Position numbers and translations under genes: made by a program. Under the pieces are notes generated by a model. It was not told the origin of the DNA and made no database searches. It saw nothing but the letters and a program-made list of their open reading frames with translations. Shown here piece after piece: positions 50,780-60,486 of a stretch of DNA of 64,000 nt (position 1 is the first letter of the stretch; each line of letters opens with the position of its first letter). This DNA comes from Sulfurospirillum sp036802865 (GTDB taxonomy: Bacteria; Campylobacterota; Campylobacteria; Campylobacterales; Sulfurospirillaceae). The stretch is taken from positions 310,001 through 374,000 of the forward strand of contig NZ_DAIRVK010000001.1 of the NCBI RefSeq assembly GCF_036802865.1, read 5' to 3'.

Positions 50780-51907
50780 ATGAAGAAAATGTTTCCAAAA
50801 TTGACTGCTTCTTTAGCAGTATGTTCTGTACTTGTAAGTACAAGTATTGCAGCTGACGTAATTAAAATTGGTGTGCAAGCACCCATTACTGGACAATATG
50901 CCAATGAAGGGCAAAGCATTGATAATGGTGTTAAACTCATCGTTGATCAGTACAATGCCAAAGGTGGCGTTTTAGGTAAAAAAATCGAAGTTGTAACATG
51001 CGATGACCAAGGTACCGCGCAACAAGCAGCAATTTGTGCAAAAAAACTAGTGAATGAAGGCGTAAAAGCGGTTATTGGGTCGTACACTTCAGGTGCAACA
51101 GAAGCAGCACAAACCACCTATAACAGAGCAGGTGTTCTTCAAACCAGCGATGGCACGAGTGATTCGTTGATCGCACACAAATACTGGACATTTTTTAGAA
51201 ATTCATTCCCGAACAGTGCTGAGGCAGACTACACAGCCAAATACTTTGTGGATGGAAAACAGTACAAAAAAATCGTTATTCTCTCCGACTACTCAAGTTA
51301 CTCTACGGACTTAGCAGACGCTACAGTGAAAGCTTTGAAAGCTAAAAATGCCAACATCATCTATGAAGGCAAAATCAAGTCTGGTACCCAAAACTTTACA
51401 GCAACGCTCACAAAAATTAAGTCTATGGACCCTGATGTTATCTACTTCAGCGGGTACTATACCGATGGTGGATTATTGCGTGCGCAACAACTTCAACTTG
51501 GCATCAAAGCAGACTTTGTGGGAGGTGATTCTAACGACAATCCTGATTACATGAAACTTGCAGGCGATAGCGCAAAAGGAACTTTACTTATTAATGTTCC
51601 TACACCTGACATTTTGCCTTACGACATTGCTAAAACGTTCTTGATAGATTATAAAACAAAATTCAATGCGATGCCAGCATCTATCTGGTCACTTATGAAT
51701 GTCGATGGTCTTCGTGCTATTCTTCATATGATGGAGCAAACCAAGTCTGAAGATACGAAAGTCATCGCTGAGGGTTTACATAAGCTCAAAGATTTTCCAG
51801 GGATTACCGGTCCTGTAACCTTTAGAGAAGACGGTGAACGCATCGGTGGTGGTTATATGACGTATGAAGTTCAAGCGGATAAAAGCTATAAGATTGTTTA
51901 CCAATAA
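50780..51907 (+). CDS. livJ: ABC transporter substrate-binding protein, branched-chain amino acid type
   Basis: A 375-residue periplasmic binding protein: signal peptide MKKMFPKLTASLAVCSVLVS, then ADVIKIGVQAPITGQYANEGQSIDNG and VTCDDQGTAQQAAICAKKLVNEGVKAVIGSYTSGAT, the LivJ/LivK/Amt fold. AAAGGAG is upstream of the ATG. Branched-chain amino acids, glutamate, aspartate, proline and urea-type ligands occur in this family; proline is a reasonable guess because putA is next to the operon. Confidence 0.88.
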   Translation: MKKMFPKLTASLAVCSVLVSTSIAADVIKIGVQAPITGQYANEGQSIDNGVKLIVDQYNAKGGVLGKKIEVVTCDDQGTAQQAAICAKKLVNEGVKAVIGSYTSGATEAAQTTYNRAGVLQTSDGTSDSLIAHKYWTFFRNSFPNSAEADYTAKYFVDGKQYKKIVILSDYSSYSTDLADATVKALKAKNANIIYEGKIKSGTQNFTATLTKIKSMDPDVIYFSGYYTDGGLLRAQQLQLGIKADFVGGDSNDNPDYMKLAGDSAKGTLLINVPTPDILPYDIAKTFLIDYKTKFNAMPASIWSLMNVDGLRAILHMMEQTKSEDTKVIAEGLHKLKDFPGITGPVTFREDGERIGGGYMTYEVQADKSYKIVYQ

Positions 51908-51937
51908 GCATTTTGCTGATACACTTTCAGCCCGCAT

Positions 51938-51964
51938 TGCCAAGGATGAGTTTCATCTTTGGCA
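51938..51964 (+). other. Hairpin between binding-protein and permease genes
   Basis: TGCCAAGGATGA pairs with its 12-bp partner (one G-U) around GTT. Such stem-loops between a binding-protein gene and the permeases often stabilise upstream mRNA, so the binding protein is made in excess. Confidence 0.6.
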
Positions 51965-51992
51965 TGCAATTACATTAGGATAAGGTTATCTT

Positions 51993-52895
51993 ATGGATAT
52001 TTTCTTACAACAAATGGTCAATGGCCTGACCATCGGGAGTCTGTATGCACTGGTTGCATTAGGCTATACGATGGTGTATGGTGTTATGCGACTGATTAAC
52101 TTTGCACACGGCGATTTAGTCGCTTTTTCAGCGTTTATTGGCTTAAGCGTTTATGCCCAAATTTTTGGAGAGAGTGTTACTTCATTGATCGCGGTCATTA
52201 CGGTTTTTGTTTTTACTGCTGCCATCGTTGCTTTTGTGGGTGTACTTCTTGAGCGCCTAGCGTATAGACCTTTACGAACTGCACCACGTCTTAGTGCCGT
52301 TGTTTCGGCACTCGGAGCTGGGTTGGTCATTCAAAACTCGGTGATGCTGATTTGGGGTCCTAATATGAAAATATTCCCTTCCAACCTTTTCCCTGCCACC
52401 ATTTGGGAAATAGGCGGTATTGTGATTACCTTTACACAAGTGATGATTTTAGGGCTTTCATCCATTTTAATGGTAGGACTTTACTTTTTCATTCATCAAA
52501 CGAAAATTGGAACGGCTATTCGTGCTGTTGCCATTGATCAAGACGCGGCAAAGCTGATGGGCATTAATGTCAATCGTATCATTATGATTATCTTCATCAT
52601 TGGCTCATCTTTAGGGGCTGTGGCAGGGCTTTTCATTGGAACCTATTATCGTGGTGTTACGTTTGATATGGGATGGATGTACGGGCTTAATGCCTTTGTT
52701 GCGGCAATTATGGGTGGTATCGGTAATATTCCAGGTGCAATGTTAGGAGGCCTTCTTTTAGGGCTTTTCAATGCAATGATTACAGGGTATATCTCCACGC
52801 AATGGGCAGAAACCTTTACATTTGTACTTTTAATCGGCATTTTAGTCTTTAGACCAACGGGTATCCTTGGTGAAACTGTGGCGGAGAAAGTATGA
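51993..52895 (+). CDS. livH: Branched-chain-type ABC permease, LivH subunit
   Basis: A 300-residue inner-membrane permease with LivH signatures: QQMVNGLTIGSLYALVALGYTMVYGVMRLINFAHGD, VLLERLAYRPLR, and GAVAGLFIGTYY. It pairs with LivM as the translocation channel. It ends with a 4-base overlap into livM. Confidence 0.93.
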   Translation: MDIFLQQMVNGLTIGSLYALVALGYTMVYGVMRLINFAHGDLVAFSAFIGLSVYAQIFGESVTSLIAVITVFVFTAAIVAFVGVLLERLAYRPLRTAPRLSAVVSALGAGLVIQNSVMLIWGPNMKIFPSNLFPATIWEIGGIVITFTQVMILGLSSILMVGLYFFIHQTKIGTAIRAVAIDQDAAKLMGINVNRIIMIIFIIGSSLGAVAGLFIGTYYRGVTFDMGWMYGLNAFVAAIMGGIGNIPGAMLGGLLLGLFNAMITGYISTQWAETFTFVLLIGILVFRPTGILGETVAEKV

Positions 52896-53842
52896 TGAAC
52901 AAAACCAGTATGATAGCCATAGCGCTACTTGTTTTTATGGGCTTTTATCCGCTTTTTGTTGACTCTGCATGGTTGGCGGTCGGTACAACGTTTTTGGTTT
53001 TTTCAGTCGTGGCGTTCTCTCAAGATATCATTCTAGGACGGGCAGGCGTTTTTCACATGGGACATGCGATGTTCTTTGGACTAGGTGCGTATACAACTGC
53101 CATTTTGAATGTTCACTTTGGACTTCCCATTTTAGCCACATGGTTGCCAGCGGTATTGGTTCCAATGCTGGTTGCGTTTATCTTGGTATTTCCCATCATT
53201 CATCTTCGCGGTGACTATTTATTGGTGGCAACCATCGGCTTTAACATCATTTTCATTCAAGTGTTACAAAACGATGTCTTTGGCTTAACGGGAGGTCCAA
53301 ACGGTCTTTTTGGTATTGATGTTGCACGAGTCCTTGGTTTTGATTTTTCTTCTCAAACGCATATGTATTATATGGCGTTTATCCTTTTGGGAATAACGCT
53401 GTTTATCATGCGAAATTTAGATCGTAGTAAATTTGGACGAGCGATGTTTTACATTCATAAAGATGAAATTGCAGCGCAAAGTATGGGTATCAATGTGCGT
53501 TACTTTAAACTCTATGCGTTTATTTTGGGCGCAGGCATCGCGGGTGCTGCTGGCAGTATGTTCTCTGTTCAGTACTCAGCGGTAAGTCCAGAAGCGTTTA
53601 ATGTCACACAGTCCATTATGTTTTTTACCATCGTTTTAGTGGGTGGTTCTGCTTCACTTCCAGGCGTTTTAATAGGAACCTTTGTCATGTTTGTCTTGCC
53701 TGAAATGTTTAGAGAGTTTGAAACCGCACGTTACTTGGTCTTTGGTATTGCGATGATTTTAACGATGATTTTAAGACCTCGTGGTATTTGGCCTGTTCGT
53801 TTTGGCAATATCCCTGATTTTCTTAAAAAGGGGGTCAAATGA
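52892..53842 (+). CDS. livM: Branched-chain-type ABC permease, LivM subunit
   Basis: A 316-residue permease with LivM signatures: SQDIILGRAGVFHMGHAMFFGLGAYT, LRGDYLLVATIGFNIIF, GLTGGPNGL, and GIAGAAGSMFSVQYSAVSPE. It overlaps livH and livG by 4 bases each. A second ATG directly after the first is an equal start. Confidence 0.93.
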   Translation: MMNKTSMIAIALLVFMGFYPLFVDSAWLAVGTTFLVFSVVAFSQDIILGRAGVFHMGHAMFFGLGAYTTAILNVHFGLPILATWLPAVLVPMLVAFILVFPIIHLRGDYLLVATIGFNIIFIQVLQNDVFGLTGGPNGLFGIDVARVLGFDFSSQTHMYYMAFILLGITLFIMRNLDRSKFGRAMFYIHKDEIAAQSMGINVRYFKLYAFILGAGIAGAAGSMFSVQYSAVSPEAFNVTQSIMFFTIVLVGGSASLPGVLIGTFVMFVLPEMFREFETARYLVFGIAMILTMILRPRGIWPVRFGNIPDFLKKGVK

Positions 53843-54621
53843 GCGAGTATATCTTAGAAATTAGCCATGTAAGCAAGTATTTTCAAGGGCTTGTTGCCAT
53901 TAATGATCTCTCTATGAAGGTTAAAAAAGGGCAGATATACGGCATTATCGGACCTAATGGCGCTGGGAAAACGACTTTGTTTAACTGTATTACGGGTATT
54001 TATCGACCTGAAATTGGGCAAATTTTATGGAAAGGTAAAGACATCAAAGGCATTAGTCCGTATAAAATTGCGGAACTTGGCATTTTAAGAACCTTTCAAA
54101 CCATTCGCCTTTTTGCGGAGATGAGTGTGGCGGAAAACATTATGTCGGGTCGTCACATCAAGTCTAAACAACATTGGTATAACGGAGTGATTCCAACGCC
54201 TGCATATGTCAAAGATGAAAAAGCCAACTGGGAAAAAGTGGGCGAGTTAATGGAGTTTTTCAATCTCACAGAGTATGCGACCATTCCAGCGGGAGATCTC
54301 TCTTATGGCGTTCAAAGACGCATAGAAATGGCGCGTGCACTTGCCGCTGAGCCTGAACTGCTCATTTTGGATGAACCAGCTGCTGGACTCAATGAAAACG
54401 AGACATTGGAGCTAACCCAAACCATTCGCAAAATCCAATCGATGGGTGTGACCATTATGATGATTGAACATGATATGGAAATGGTCATGAGTTTGACCGA
54501 ATACATCACGGTTATTAACTTTGGTGCCAAAATCAGTGAGGGTATTCCTTCGTATGTGCAAGACGATCCAGTGGTAATTGAGGCGTATATTGGCAGTGAT
54601 GAGGATGACGAAGATGAATGA
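53839..54621 (+). CDS. livG: Branched-chain-type ABC ATPase, LivG subunit
   Basis: A 260-residue ATPase: Walker A GPNGAGKTT, LRTFQTIRLF region of LivG proteins, signature-like LSYGVQRRIEMARAL, Walker B LLILDEPAAGLN, and the switch His in IEHDM. The C-terminus is acidic (SDEDDEDE). Overlaps livF by 8 bases. Confidence 0.94.
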   Translation: MSEYILEISHVSKYFQGLVAINDLSMKVKKGQIYGIIGPNGAGKTTLFNCITGIYRPEIGQILWKGKDIKGISPYKIAELGILRTFQTIRLFAEMSVAENIMSGRHIKSKQHWYNGVIPTPAYVKDEKANWEKVGELMEFFNLTEYATIPAGDLSYGVQRRIEMARALAAEPELLILDEPAAGLNENETLELTQTIRKIQSMGVTIMMIEHDMEMVMSLTEYITVINFGAKISEGIPSYVQDDPVVIEAYIGSDEDDEDE

Positions 54622-55330
54622 AAAACTACTGGAAATTAAAGGCTTACACGTAAACTATGGCGCTATTGAAGCGATCAAAGGCATTGATCTTTTCGTCAAT
54701 AAGGGCGAAGTGGTTACGATTTTAGGAGCCAATGGGGCAGGAAAAACGACCACACTTCGTACCATCAGTGGACTTTTGAAGGCTAGTTTGGGAAGTATCG
54801 TTTTTGATGGTAAAGAGATTACACACGTACCTGCCCATGATATTGTCAGTTTAGGCATGAGCCACTCACCTGAAGGTCGTCGTGTTTTTGGAACACTCAG
54901 TGTTGAAGAAAATCTCATGATGGGCGCGTACAGTTTGAAAAAGTATGACGCTTCAACGTTGAAGTGGATTTATGAAATTTTACCGCGTTTGCATGAACGT
55001 AAAAAACAGCTTGCAGGTACACTCAGTGGTGGAGAACAGCAGATGTTAGCCATTGGTCGAGCCATCATGAGTAAGCCAAAGTTGTTGATTTTGGATGAGC
55101 CAAGTCTTGGGCTTGCTCCTGTTTTAGTTAAAGTGATTTTTAAAGCGATTAAAGAGATTAGTAAAAGCGGTGTAACAGTTCTTCTAGTAGAGCAAAATGC
55201 CAAAGCAGCTCTGAAACTTGCCAATCGAGGTTATGTGTTGGAGCTTGGAAAAATAACACACAGTGGTAGTAGCGAAGAATTGTTAAATTCAGAAATGATT
55301 CAAGAGGCGTATTTGGGTAAGAAGAAGTAA
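54614..55330 (+). CDS. livF: Branched-chain-type ABC ATPase, LivF subunit
   Basis: A 238-residue ATPase: Walker A GANGAGKTT, LSGGEQQMLAIGRAI signature, Walker B LLILDEPSLGLAP, and VEQNAKAAL in place of the switch-histidine segment, as in LivF. The ATG at 54614 lies within the end of livG and is preferred to one 36 bases upstream. Last gene before the terminator. Confidence 0.93.
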   Translation: MNEKLLEIKGLHVNYGAIEAIKGIDLFVNKGEVVTILGANGAGKTTTLRTISGLLKASLGSIVFDGKEITHVPAHDIVSLGMSHSPEGRRVFGTLSVEENLMMGAYSLKKYDASTLKWIYEILPRLHERKKQLAGTLSGGEQQMLAIGRAIMSKPKLLILDEPSLGLAPVLVKVIFKAIKEISKSGVTVLLVEQNAKAALKLANRGYVLELGKITHSGSSEELLNSEMIQEAYLGKKK

Positions 55331-55340
55331 GGTTAAATTT

Positions 55341-55373
55341 AAAAGCGTCTGTCTTTTGGCAGGCGTTTTTTTT
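55341..55373 (+). terminator. Intrinsic terminator of the liv operon
   Basis: CGTCTG pairs with CAGGCG around 8 bases, and eight T residues follow (55366-55373). A classic rho-independent structure separating livF from putA. Confidence 0.85.
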
Positions 55374-55400
55374 GGCACAATTTTTATATGACAAAATAAG

Positions 55401-55414
55401 TACTACTTTTAGTA
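55401..55414. promoter_or_regulatory. Candidate RHH operator upstream of putA
   Basis: TACTACTTTTAGTA, identical to 49790-49803 and embedded in a 17-base identity (AAGTACT...). A further TACTAC follows at once (55411-55416 region). It lies between the likely promoter and the ribosome site, 17 bases before the putA start, which suits repression. Confidence 0.65.
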
Positions 55415-55431
55415 CTACAAAAGGAGAAGTA

Positions 55432-58400
55432 ATGCAAGCAAATATGGAAGTGGTTCAAAGAGCAATAGTCCTCGCAGAAACGTGGCAAAATAGGGCAAGT
55501 GAGTTGGTCAGTGATTTTGATAGAAAATTCCACATAAAAATGAACAAGATGCTCAGCAATCCAAAAGATAAAGTCTTTTTGATTGAGTTAATGGACCAAA
55601 GTTTTAGAAGTAAAAATCCCACGCGTGTTGCAAACCAAATTGAGTATCTTTTTGCAAAATACGAAATGGCATCATTTTTCACAACTTCGGAGCGTTTTTT
55701 AGTCTTTTTATTTTTAAATGCAGGTATTTATTTACCTCAAATTTCGATTCCACTCTTTGTAAGTAACATACGAGAAGATACAAAAACGGTTGTACTTAAA
55801 GGCGAAGATGAGCCATTTAATGCACATCTTGTAAAACGAAAAAGTGAAGGAACGAGGGTCAACATTAACCTCATTGGTGAAGTGGTTCTAGGAGAAGAAG
55901 AGGCGGAAGAACGCACCCAGAAGTATCTTAAAGTACTTGAAAACCCCAATGTGGATTATATTTCTATTAAAATCTCGACACTCTTTTCTCAAATCAATGC
56001 TTTAGCGTATGATGAGACAGTTGCAGAATTAATCAAACGTTTGAGTCGCATTTATGCGCAAGCTAAAAAGTACAGTTTTACCAATGCAAAAGGTGAACAA
56101 GAGAACAAGTTTATCAATCTTGATATGGAAGAGTACCGCGATTTAGCGCTTACTTTTAGCGCCTTTACCCAAACACTGGATCTTCCAGAGTTTCAAGATT
56201 TTCGTGCGGGCATTGTACTTCAAGCGTATCTGCCAGACTCGCACCTATGGCAACAAAAGCTTGTCGCATGGGCTAAAAAGCGTGTTGAGAATGGCGGTGT
56301 ACCCGTTAAGATGCGCCTTGTTAAAGGTGCCAATATGGAGATGGAAGAGACGGAAGCAGGACTTCGCCATTGGGAAATGGTCACCTATACGCAAAAAATT
56401 GACACCGATAGCAATTACAAAGTCATGGGTGAATTTGCATTAAGGGCTGAAAATGCAAAGTATGTGAACATCGGTATGGCGTCACATAATCTTTTTGAAT
56501 TGGCGTATGGCTATGAGCTTTCTAAAGAGTATGGAACAACGCAGTACTTTAGTATGGAGATGCTAGAAGGTATGAGCGAATCCGCACGACTTGCCATTAA
56601 ACAGATCAGTGGCGAAGTCATTTTATACGCACCCATCGCTAAAAAAGAGCAGTTTACCAATGCCATTGCTTATCTGGTGAGACGTCTTGATGAAAACACG
56701 GGTGTGGAGAATTTTATTCGCTACTCATTTGGGCTAAAAGTTGGAACACCTGCATGGGAAACTCAAAAGCAAAAATTCATTGACTCTTTTGAAAATGCTC
56801 AACATATTTTTATAGGTTCAAAACGCAAACAAAACAGACTTACAGAGCAATGGGAACATTACGAAGGAGGGAGTTTCTTTAGCGGAAAGTATCATGGTGA
56901 AGCTGACACTGACTTTATCTTACCAGCAAATAAAGAATGGGCGAACAACATTTGCACCAAATGGAAGAAAAAAGCAGGCGAAACACTTGAAATTGTACCT
57001 GTCGTTGTGGGTGGTGAAGCGATTGTCGAGCGTGAAGTCAAAGAAGTCATCGATAAATCACAACTTAAAGAGGGTGTGATATGCGGTAAATATGCATCAG
57101 CAACCAAAGAAGATTTAGAACGTGCCGTCGAGATAGCCGCAGAAGATAGAGATGGCTGGAGAACGCTGAGTGTCAGTGAGCGCCAAAAGATTCTTTGTCA
57201 GGTTGCCAATCAGGTACGTTCAAAAAGAGCCGATCTTATCGGTGTTGCCGCAGCAGAAGTAGGCAAGGTATTTAGTGAAACTGACGTAGAAGTCAGTGAA
57301 GCTATCGACTTTTTGGAATTTTATGGTCATAGTGCACGTTATTTTGAGGACTATAAAAACCTGAGCGCTAAAGGCAAAGGTGTGGGTGTGGTAACACCTC
57401 CTTGGAACTTTCCAATAGCCATTCCTGTAGGAGGCATCAGTGCGGCTTTAGCAGCAGGTAACTGTGTTATTATCAAACCAGCCAGTGTTGCCGCTTTATG
57501 TGCGTATGAGTTATGTAAATGCTTTTGGGATGCAGGAGTAAGTAAAAATACCCTTCAATTTGTGCCATGTTCTGGAAGTTTGGCAGGTGAGTATTTGGTG
57601 AAAAATGAAAAAGTTGACTTTGTCATTTTAACAGGCGGTGAAGAAACGGCTTATAAAATGTTAGAAACTCGCCCCAATCTTTTCTTAAGCGCCGAAACAG
57701 GCGGTAAAGATGCGACCATCGTGACTGCGATGAGCGATCGTGATCAAGCCATTAAAAATGTAATTCATTCTGCTTTTTCCAATAGCGGTCAAAAATGCTC
57801 GGCCACTTCGCTTTTAGTTCTAGAAGAGGAGGTTTACAACGATCCTCACTTTAAAAAAGGACTGATTGATACAGCAAAAAGCCTTAATGTAGGCTCTGTA
57901 TGGGATTTTACGAATCGTCTTGGAACCCTTGCAAATCCTGTTAACGGTGCACTTAAACATGCCCTTGAAAATCTTGAATCAGGCGAGAGCTGGGCATTAG
58001 CTCCTTCGTTTGTGGATGGCAATGAGTACATGCTAAGGCCGTGCATCAAATGGGGTGTAAAAGAGGGAAGTTTCTGCCATATGAACGAGCTTTTTGGTCC
58101 AGTACTCTCCGTGATGTGCGCAAAAGATTTGAAACACGCTATAGAGATAGTCAATGCCACAGGTTATGGTTTGACTTCAGGTATAGAGTCGTTGGATGAG
58201 CGTGAAGTAGCGTACTGGAAAAAACACCTTAAAGCGGGAAATCTCTACATCAATCGTGGCACAACAGGCGCGATTGTCCTTCGTCAACCTTTTGGTGGAC
58301 TTGGCAAATCAGCGGTGGGAACAGGTCGAAAAGCGGGTATTCACAACTACATCACACAGTTTATGGACTTTGCGGATGTGGCAGAGCCTACTATTAATCA

Positions 58401-59028
58401 CTCTGTACAGCATTCATTTGTTCATCTCATTCATGGTTGGGTTGATAGTTGCCATAAGGGTGCACATTCAGGCTTTAAAACTGACTTTGACAAACTTTCC
58501 TTAGCAGTGGGAAGTTATCTTGAAAATTATGCCCAAACCTTTAGTCAAGAGAAAGACTTTGTCAAAGTACGAGGCGAGGATAATCTGTTCAAATATCTTC
58601 CTTTGTCTAAAATAGCACTTCGTATCACTAAAGACGATGGACTTTTTGAGGTGATGAGTCGTGTTATGGCAGCGCGCATTGCGCAAACCTCTTTACATGT
58701 GAGTATTGAGCTTAGCGCTGAAAGCAGTGTTATTTCATTCTTTTATGAAAATCAAGGGGTGTTGTTAGGCAAAAATGACACGATCGAGCGTGAAGATGAA
58801 GCCAAATTTGTGCAGTGTTTTGAAAGTGTTGATAAAATCTTCTATGCCAATGAGGCGTGCATATCACCATTTGTGTATGAAGAAGTGTCTAAAAAAGCAA
58901 AGTGTATCGTAAGAAGTAAGTCACTGATGGAAGGACGTGTAGAGTTGTTGCATTTCTTTAATGAGCAGAGTATTTCACACAGTTATCATCGTTACGGCAA
59001 TCTTGGAGCACGTGGAATTAAAAAATAG
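55432..59028 (+). CDS. putA: Bifunctional proline dehydrogenase/P5C dehydrogenase, no RHH domain
   Basis: About 1198 residues. The N-terminal third is the FAD proline dehydrogenase (VKMRLVKGANMEMEE, then GMASHNLFELAYG). The middle is the NAD aldehyde dehydrogenase (TPPWNFPIAIPVGGISAALAAGN, ILTGGEETAYKML, ETGGKDATIV and catalytic Cys in NSGQKCSATS). A C-terminal domain follows. It oxidises proline to glutamate. The N-terminus starts directly in the catalytic region without the RHH repressor domain that some PutA proteins carry. AAAGGAG is 5 bases before the ATG. Confidence 0.95.
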   Translation: MQANMEVVQRAIVLAETWQNRASELVSDFDRKFHIKMNKMLSNPKDKVFLIELMDQSFRSKNPTRVANQIEYLFAKYEMASFFTTSERFLVFLFLNAGIYLPQISIPLFVSNIREDTKTVVLKGEDEPFNAHLVKRKSEGTRVNINLIGEVVLGEEEAEERTQKYLKVLENPNVDYISIKISTLFSQINALAYDETVAELIKRLSRIYAQAKKYSFTNAKGEQENKFINLDMEEYRDLALTFSAFTQTLDLPEFQDFRAGIVLQAYLPDSHLWQQKLVAWAKKRVENGGVPVKMRLVKGANMEMEETEAGLRHWEMVTYTQKIDTDSNYKVMGEFALRAENAKYVNIGMASHNLFELAYGYELSKEYGTTQYFSMEMLEGMSESARLAIKQISGEVILYAPIAKKEQFTNAIAYLVRRLDENTGVENFIRYSFGLKVGTPAWETQKQKFIDSFENAQHIFIGSKRKQNRLTEQWEHYEGGSFFSGKYHGEADTDFILPANKEWANNICTKWKKKAGETLEIVPVVVGGEAIVEREVKEVIDKSQLKEGVICGKYASATKEDLERAVEIAAEDRDGWRTLSVSERQKILCQVANQVRSKRADLIGVAAAEVGKVFSETDVEVSEAIDFLEFYGHSARYFEDYKNLSAKGKGVGVVTPPWNFPIAIPVGGISAALAAGNCVIIKPASVAALCAYELCKCFWDAGVSKNTLQFVPCSGSLAGEYLVKNEKVDFVILTGGEETAYKMLETRPNLFLSAETGGKDATIVTAMSDRDQAIKNVIHSAFSNSGQKCSATSLLVLEEEVYNDPHFKKGLIDTAKSLNVGSVWDFTNRLGTLANPVNGALKHALENLESGESWALAPSFVDGNEYMLRPCIKWGVKEGSFCHMNELFGPVLSVMCAKDLKHAIEIVNATGYGLTSGIESLDEREVAYWKKHLKAGNLYINRGTTGAIVLRQPFGGLGKSAVGTGRKAGIHNYITQFMDFADVAEPTINHSVQHSFVHLIHGWVDSCHKGAHSGFKTDFDKLSLAVGSYLENYAQTFSQEKDFVKVRGEDNLFKYLPLSKIALRITKDDGLFEVMSRVMAARIAQTSLHVSIELSAESSVISFFYENQGVLLGKNDTIEREDEAKFVQCFESVDKIFYANEACISPFVYEEVSKKAKCIVRSKSLMEGRVELLHFFNEQSISHSYHRYGNLGARGIKK

Positions 59029-59037
59029 AAGAGTAGG

Positions 59038-59057
59038 AAGGGGCAGAAATGCCCCTT
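59038..59057. terminator. Bidirectional terminator after putA
   Basis: AAGGGGCA pairs perfectly with TGCCCCTT around a GAAA tetraloop, between convergent genes. Confidence 0.8.
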
Positions 59058-59061
59058 GTGG

Positions 59062-59283
59062 TTATTTAAGTTTTTCGATAATCGTTTGATTGAGTTCAAT
59101 AGTCTCTTTATTTTTAGCGATATTTTCTTGATTCTTAGCAATATTTTGCTTATTTTTATCAATTTCTTCACGGTTAAGCTCGATAAGCCTTGTGAGTTCA
59201 TCTACTCTTCGTTCATACTTATTGATAAGATAATAGATGACGTAAACTAATATACCAATTACTATCCATTGTAAAACATCCAT
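59062..59283 (-). CDS. Small membrane-anchored coiled-coil protein
   Basis: A 73-residue protein: one N-terminal transmembrane helix (LQWIVIGILVYVIYYLI), then a charged coiled coil with Asn-rich heptads (LNREEIDKNKQNIAKNQENIAKNKETIELNQ). Function unknown. AAAGGA lies before the ATG. Confidence 0.75.
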   Translation of the reverse strand: MDVLQWIVIGILVYVIYYLINKYERRVDELTRLIELNREEIDKNKQNIAKNQENIAKNKETIELNQTIIEKLK

Positions 59284-59332
59284 GAGCTTTTCCTTTATTC
59301 AATTTGGTGATATTGTACACTTTTAATTCAAA

Positions 59333-60076
59333 TCAATCAATAATATCAAAGACATATTCGCGCTTGAGTTTTTGCTCTAAAATTTCGCTAATACGAAGCC
59401 CTTTAAAACAAATTTTCCCAAGATCATTTTCATTAGAAGGTTGTTGAATAGCAATTTCACGCAAAACTTCTCCACGGTAAGCTTTTGCAAAATGGCTGAC
59501 CACTTTGCCTTTCTTGAGAAACTTCATAGTAAGGTAAGGACGTTTAAGCGTATAGAACTTTTCATAAAAACCTGCACGTAAGTCTAAAATGGTTTCATTT
59601 TCTAAAAATGAAGTGATCGCATCACTAAAGTGTTCTTTATAAAAAAGCTCTGTTTTAAATCCAGATAAACTTTCACCTTGTTGGAGTTTATAATCAGGAA
59701 TGAAATCACGAGCCAAAAGAGGACCAAAGAGGTTTGAAAAGATCATAACATTATTTTCAATGTATATTCGTGCACTCTCATCGAGAGTTTCAAAACTAAG
59801 ATGATCGTATGCTATGCCGCTATATCGCTGAATTGATTTACATGTTAAAGAAGAAAAAATATTTTTCTCTGCTTGTAGCGTTACTTTTTGTTCATCTTTA
59901 AGACCAAAAAGTTGTTGCAATTGAGATAAATCCCCTTTATCTAAAAGCGTTTGGTATTGATTTAAGACAGAAATACGTTTTTCATATAAATATGGAAACA
60001 CAAAGCTGTTTTCATGGATGACTTGGTCTGTGTTTAGAGCCCTCTTTGTTTCGCTAGGAGAGAATAAAATTTTCAT
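59333..60076 (-). CDS. yaaA: YaaA-family peroxide-stress protein
   Basis: A 247-residue protein of the YaaA (DUF328/UPF0246) family: MKILFSPSETKRA at the start, YSGIAYDHLSFETLDESARIYIEN, ILSNLFGPLLARDFIPDYKL-like region, and AKAYRGEVLREIA near the end. In E. coli YaaA lowers intracellular free iron during peroxide stress. The ATG at 60076, before the conserved MKILFSPSE, is preferred over one 42 bases upstream. Confidence 0.88.
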   Translation of the reverse strand: MKILFSPSETKRALNTDQVIHENSFVFPYLYEKRISVLNQYQTLLDKGDLSQLQQLFGLKDEQKVTLQAEKNIFSSLTCKSIQRYSGIAYDHLSFETLDESARIYIENNVMIFSNLFGPLLARDFIPDYKLQQGESLSGFKTELFYKEHFSDAITSFLENETILDLRAGFYEKFYTLKRPYLTMKFLKKGKVVSHFAKAYRGEVLREIAIQQPSNENDLGKICFKGLRISEILEQKLKREYVFDIID

Positions 60077-60145
60077 AATAACCCTTTGTTTGCAAACGTA
60101 AGAAAACATTTTAGCCAAGATCCAATTGAAATCTCCAAAAAAGTA

Positions 60146-60174
60146 TTGACTTTGTAAATCTTTTGAGATATAAT
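60146..60174 (+). promoter_or_regulatory. Sigma-70 promoter of the tRNA cluster
   Basis: TTGACT at 60146-60151, a 17-base spacer, and TATAAT at 60169-60174, ending 20 bases before the first tRNA. Same layout as the tRNA-Asn promoter. Confidence 0.85.
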
Positions 60175-60194
60175 TTCACCTCACAATCAAGGAT

Positions 60195-60270
60195 GCTGGT
60201 GTAGCTCAGTTGGTAGAGCAACTGCCTTGTAAGCAGTAGGTCGGCGGTTCGATTCCGTTCACCAGCTCCA
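60195..60270 (+). tRNA. tRNA-Thr (TGT)
   Basis: A 76-base cloverleaf. Acceptor GCTGGTG/CACCAGC, anticodon loop CTTGTAA with anticodon TGT, T arm with GGTTCGATTCC, CCA encoded. First of three tRNAs in the promoter-driven group. Confidence 0.95.
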
Positions 60271-60322
60271 TTTTGTTTGTGAAAGACAGTGTTTGACCAG
60301 CAATGAAATATGGTAAAAATAC

Positions 60323-60407
<85 letters not shown>

Positions 60408-60409
60408 TT

Positions 60410-60486
60410 GCGGGAGTAGCTCAGTTGGCTAGAGCATTAGCCTTCCAAGCTGGGGGTCGCGGGTTCGAGTCCCGTCTCCCGCTCCA
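60410..60486 (+). tRNA. tRNA-Gly (TCC)
   Basis: A 77-base tRNA starting 2 bases after tRNA-Tyr. Acceptor GCGGGAG/CTCCCGC, anticodon TCC in CTTCCAA, T arm GGGTTCGAGTCCC, CCA encoded. Confidence 0.95.
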
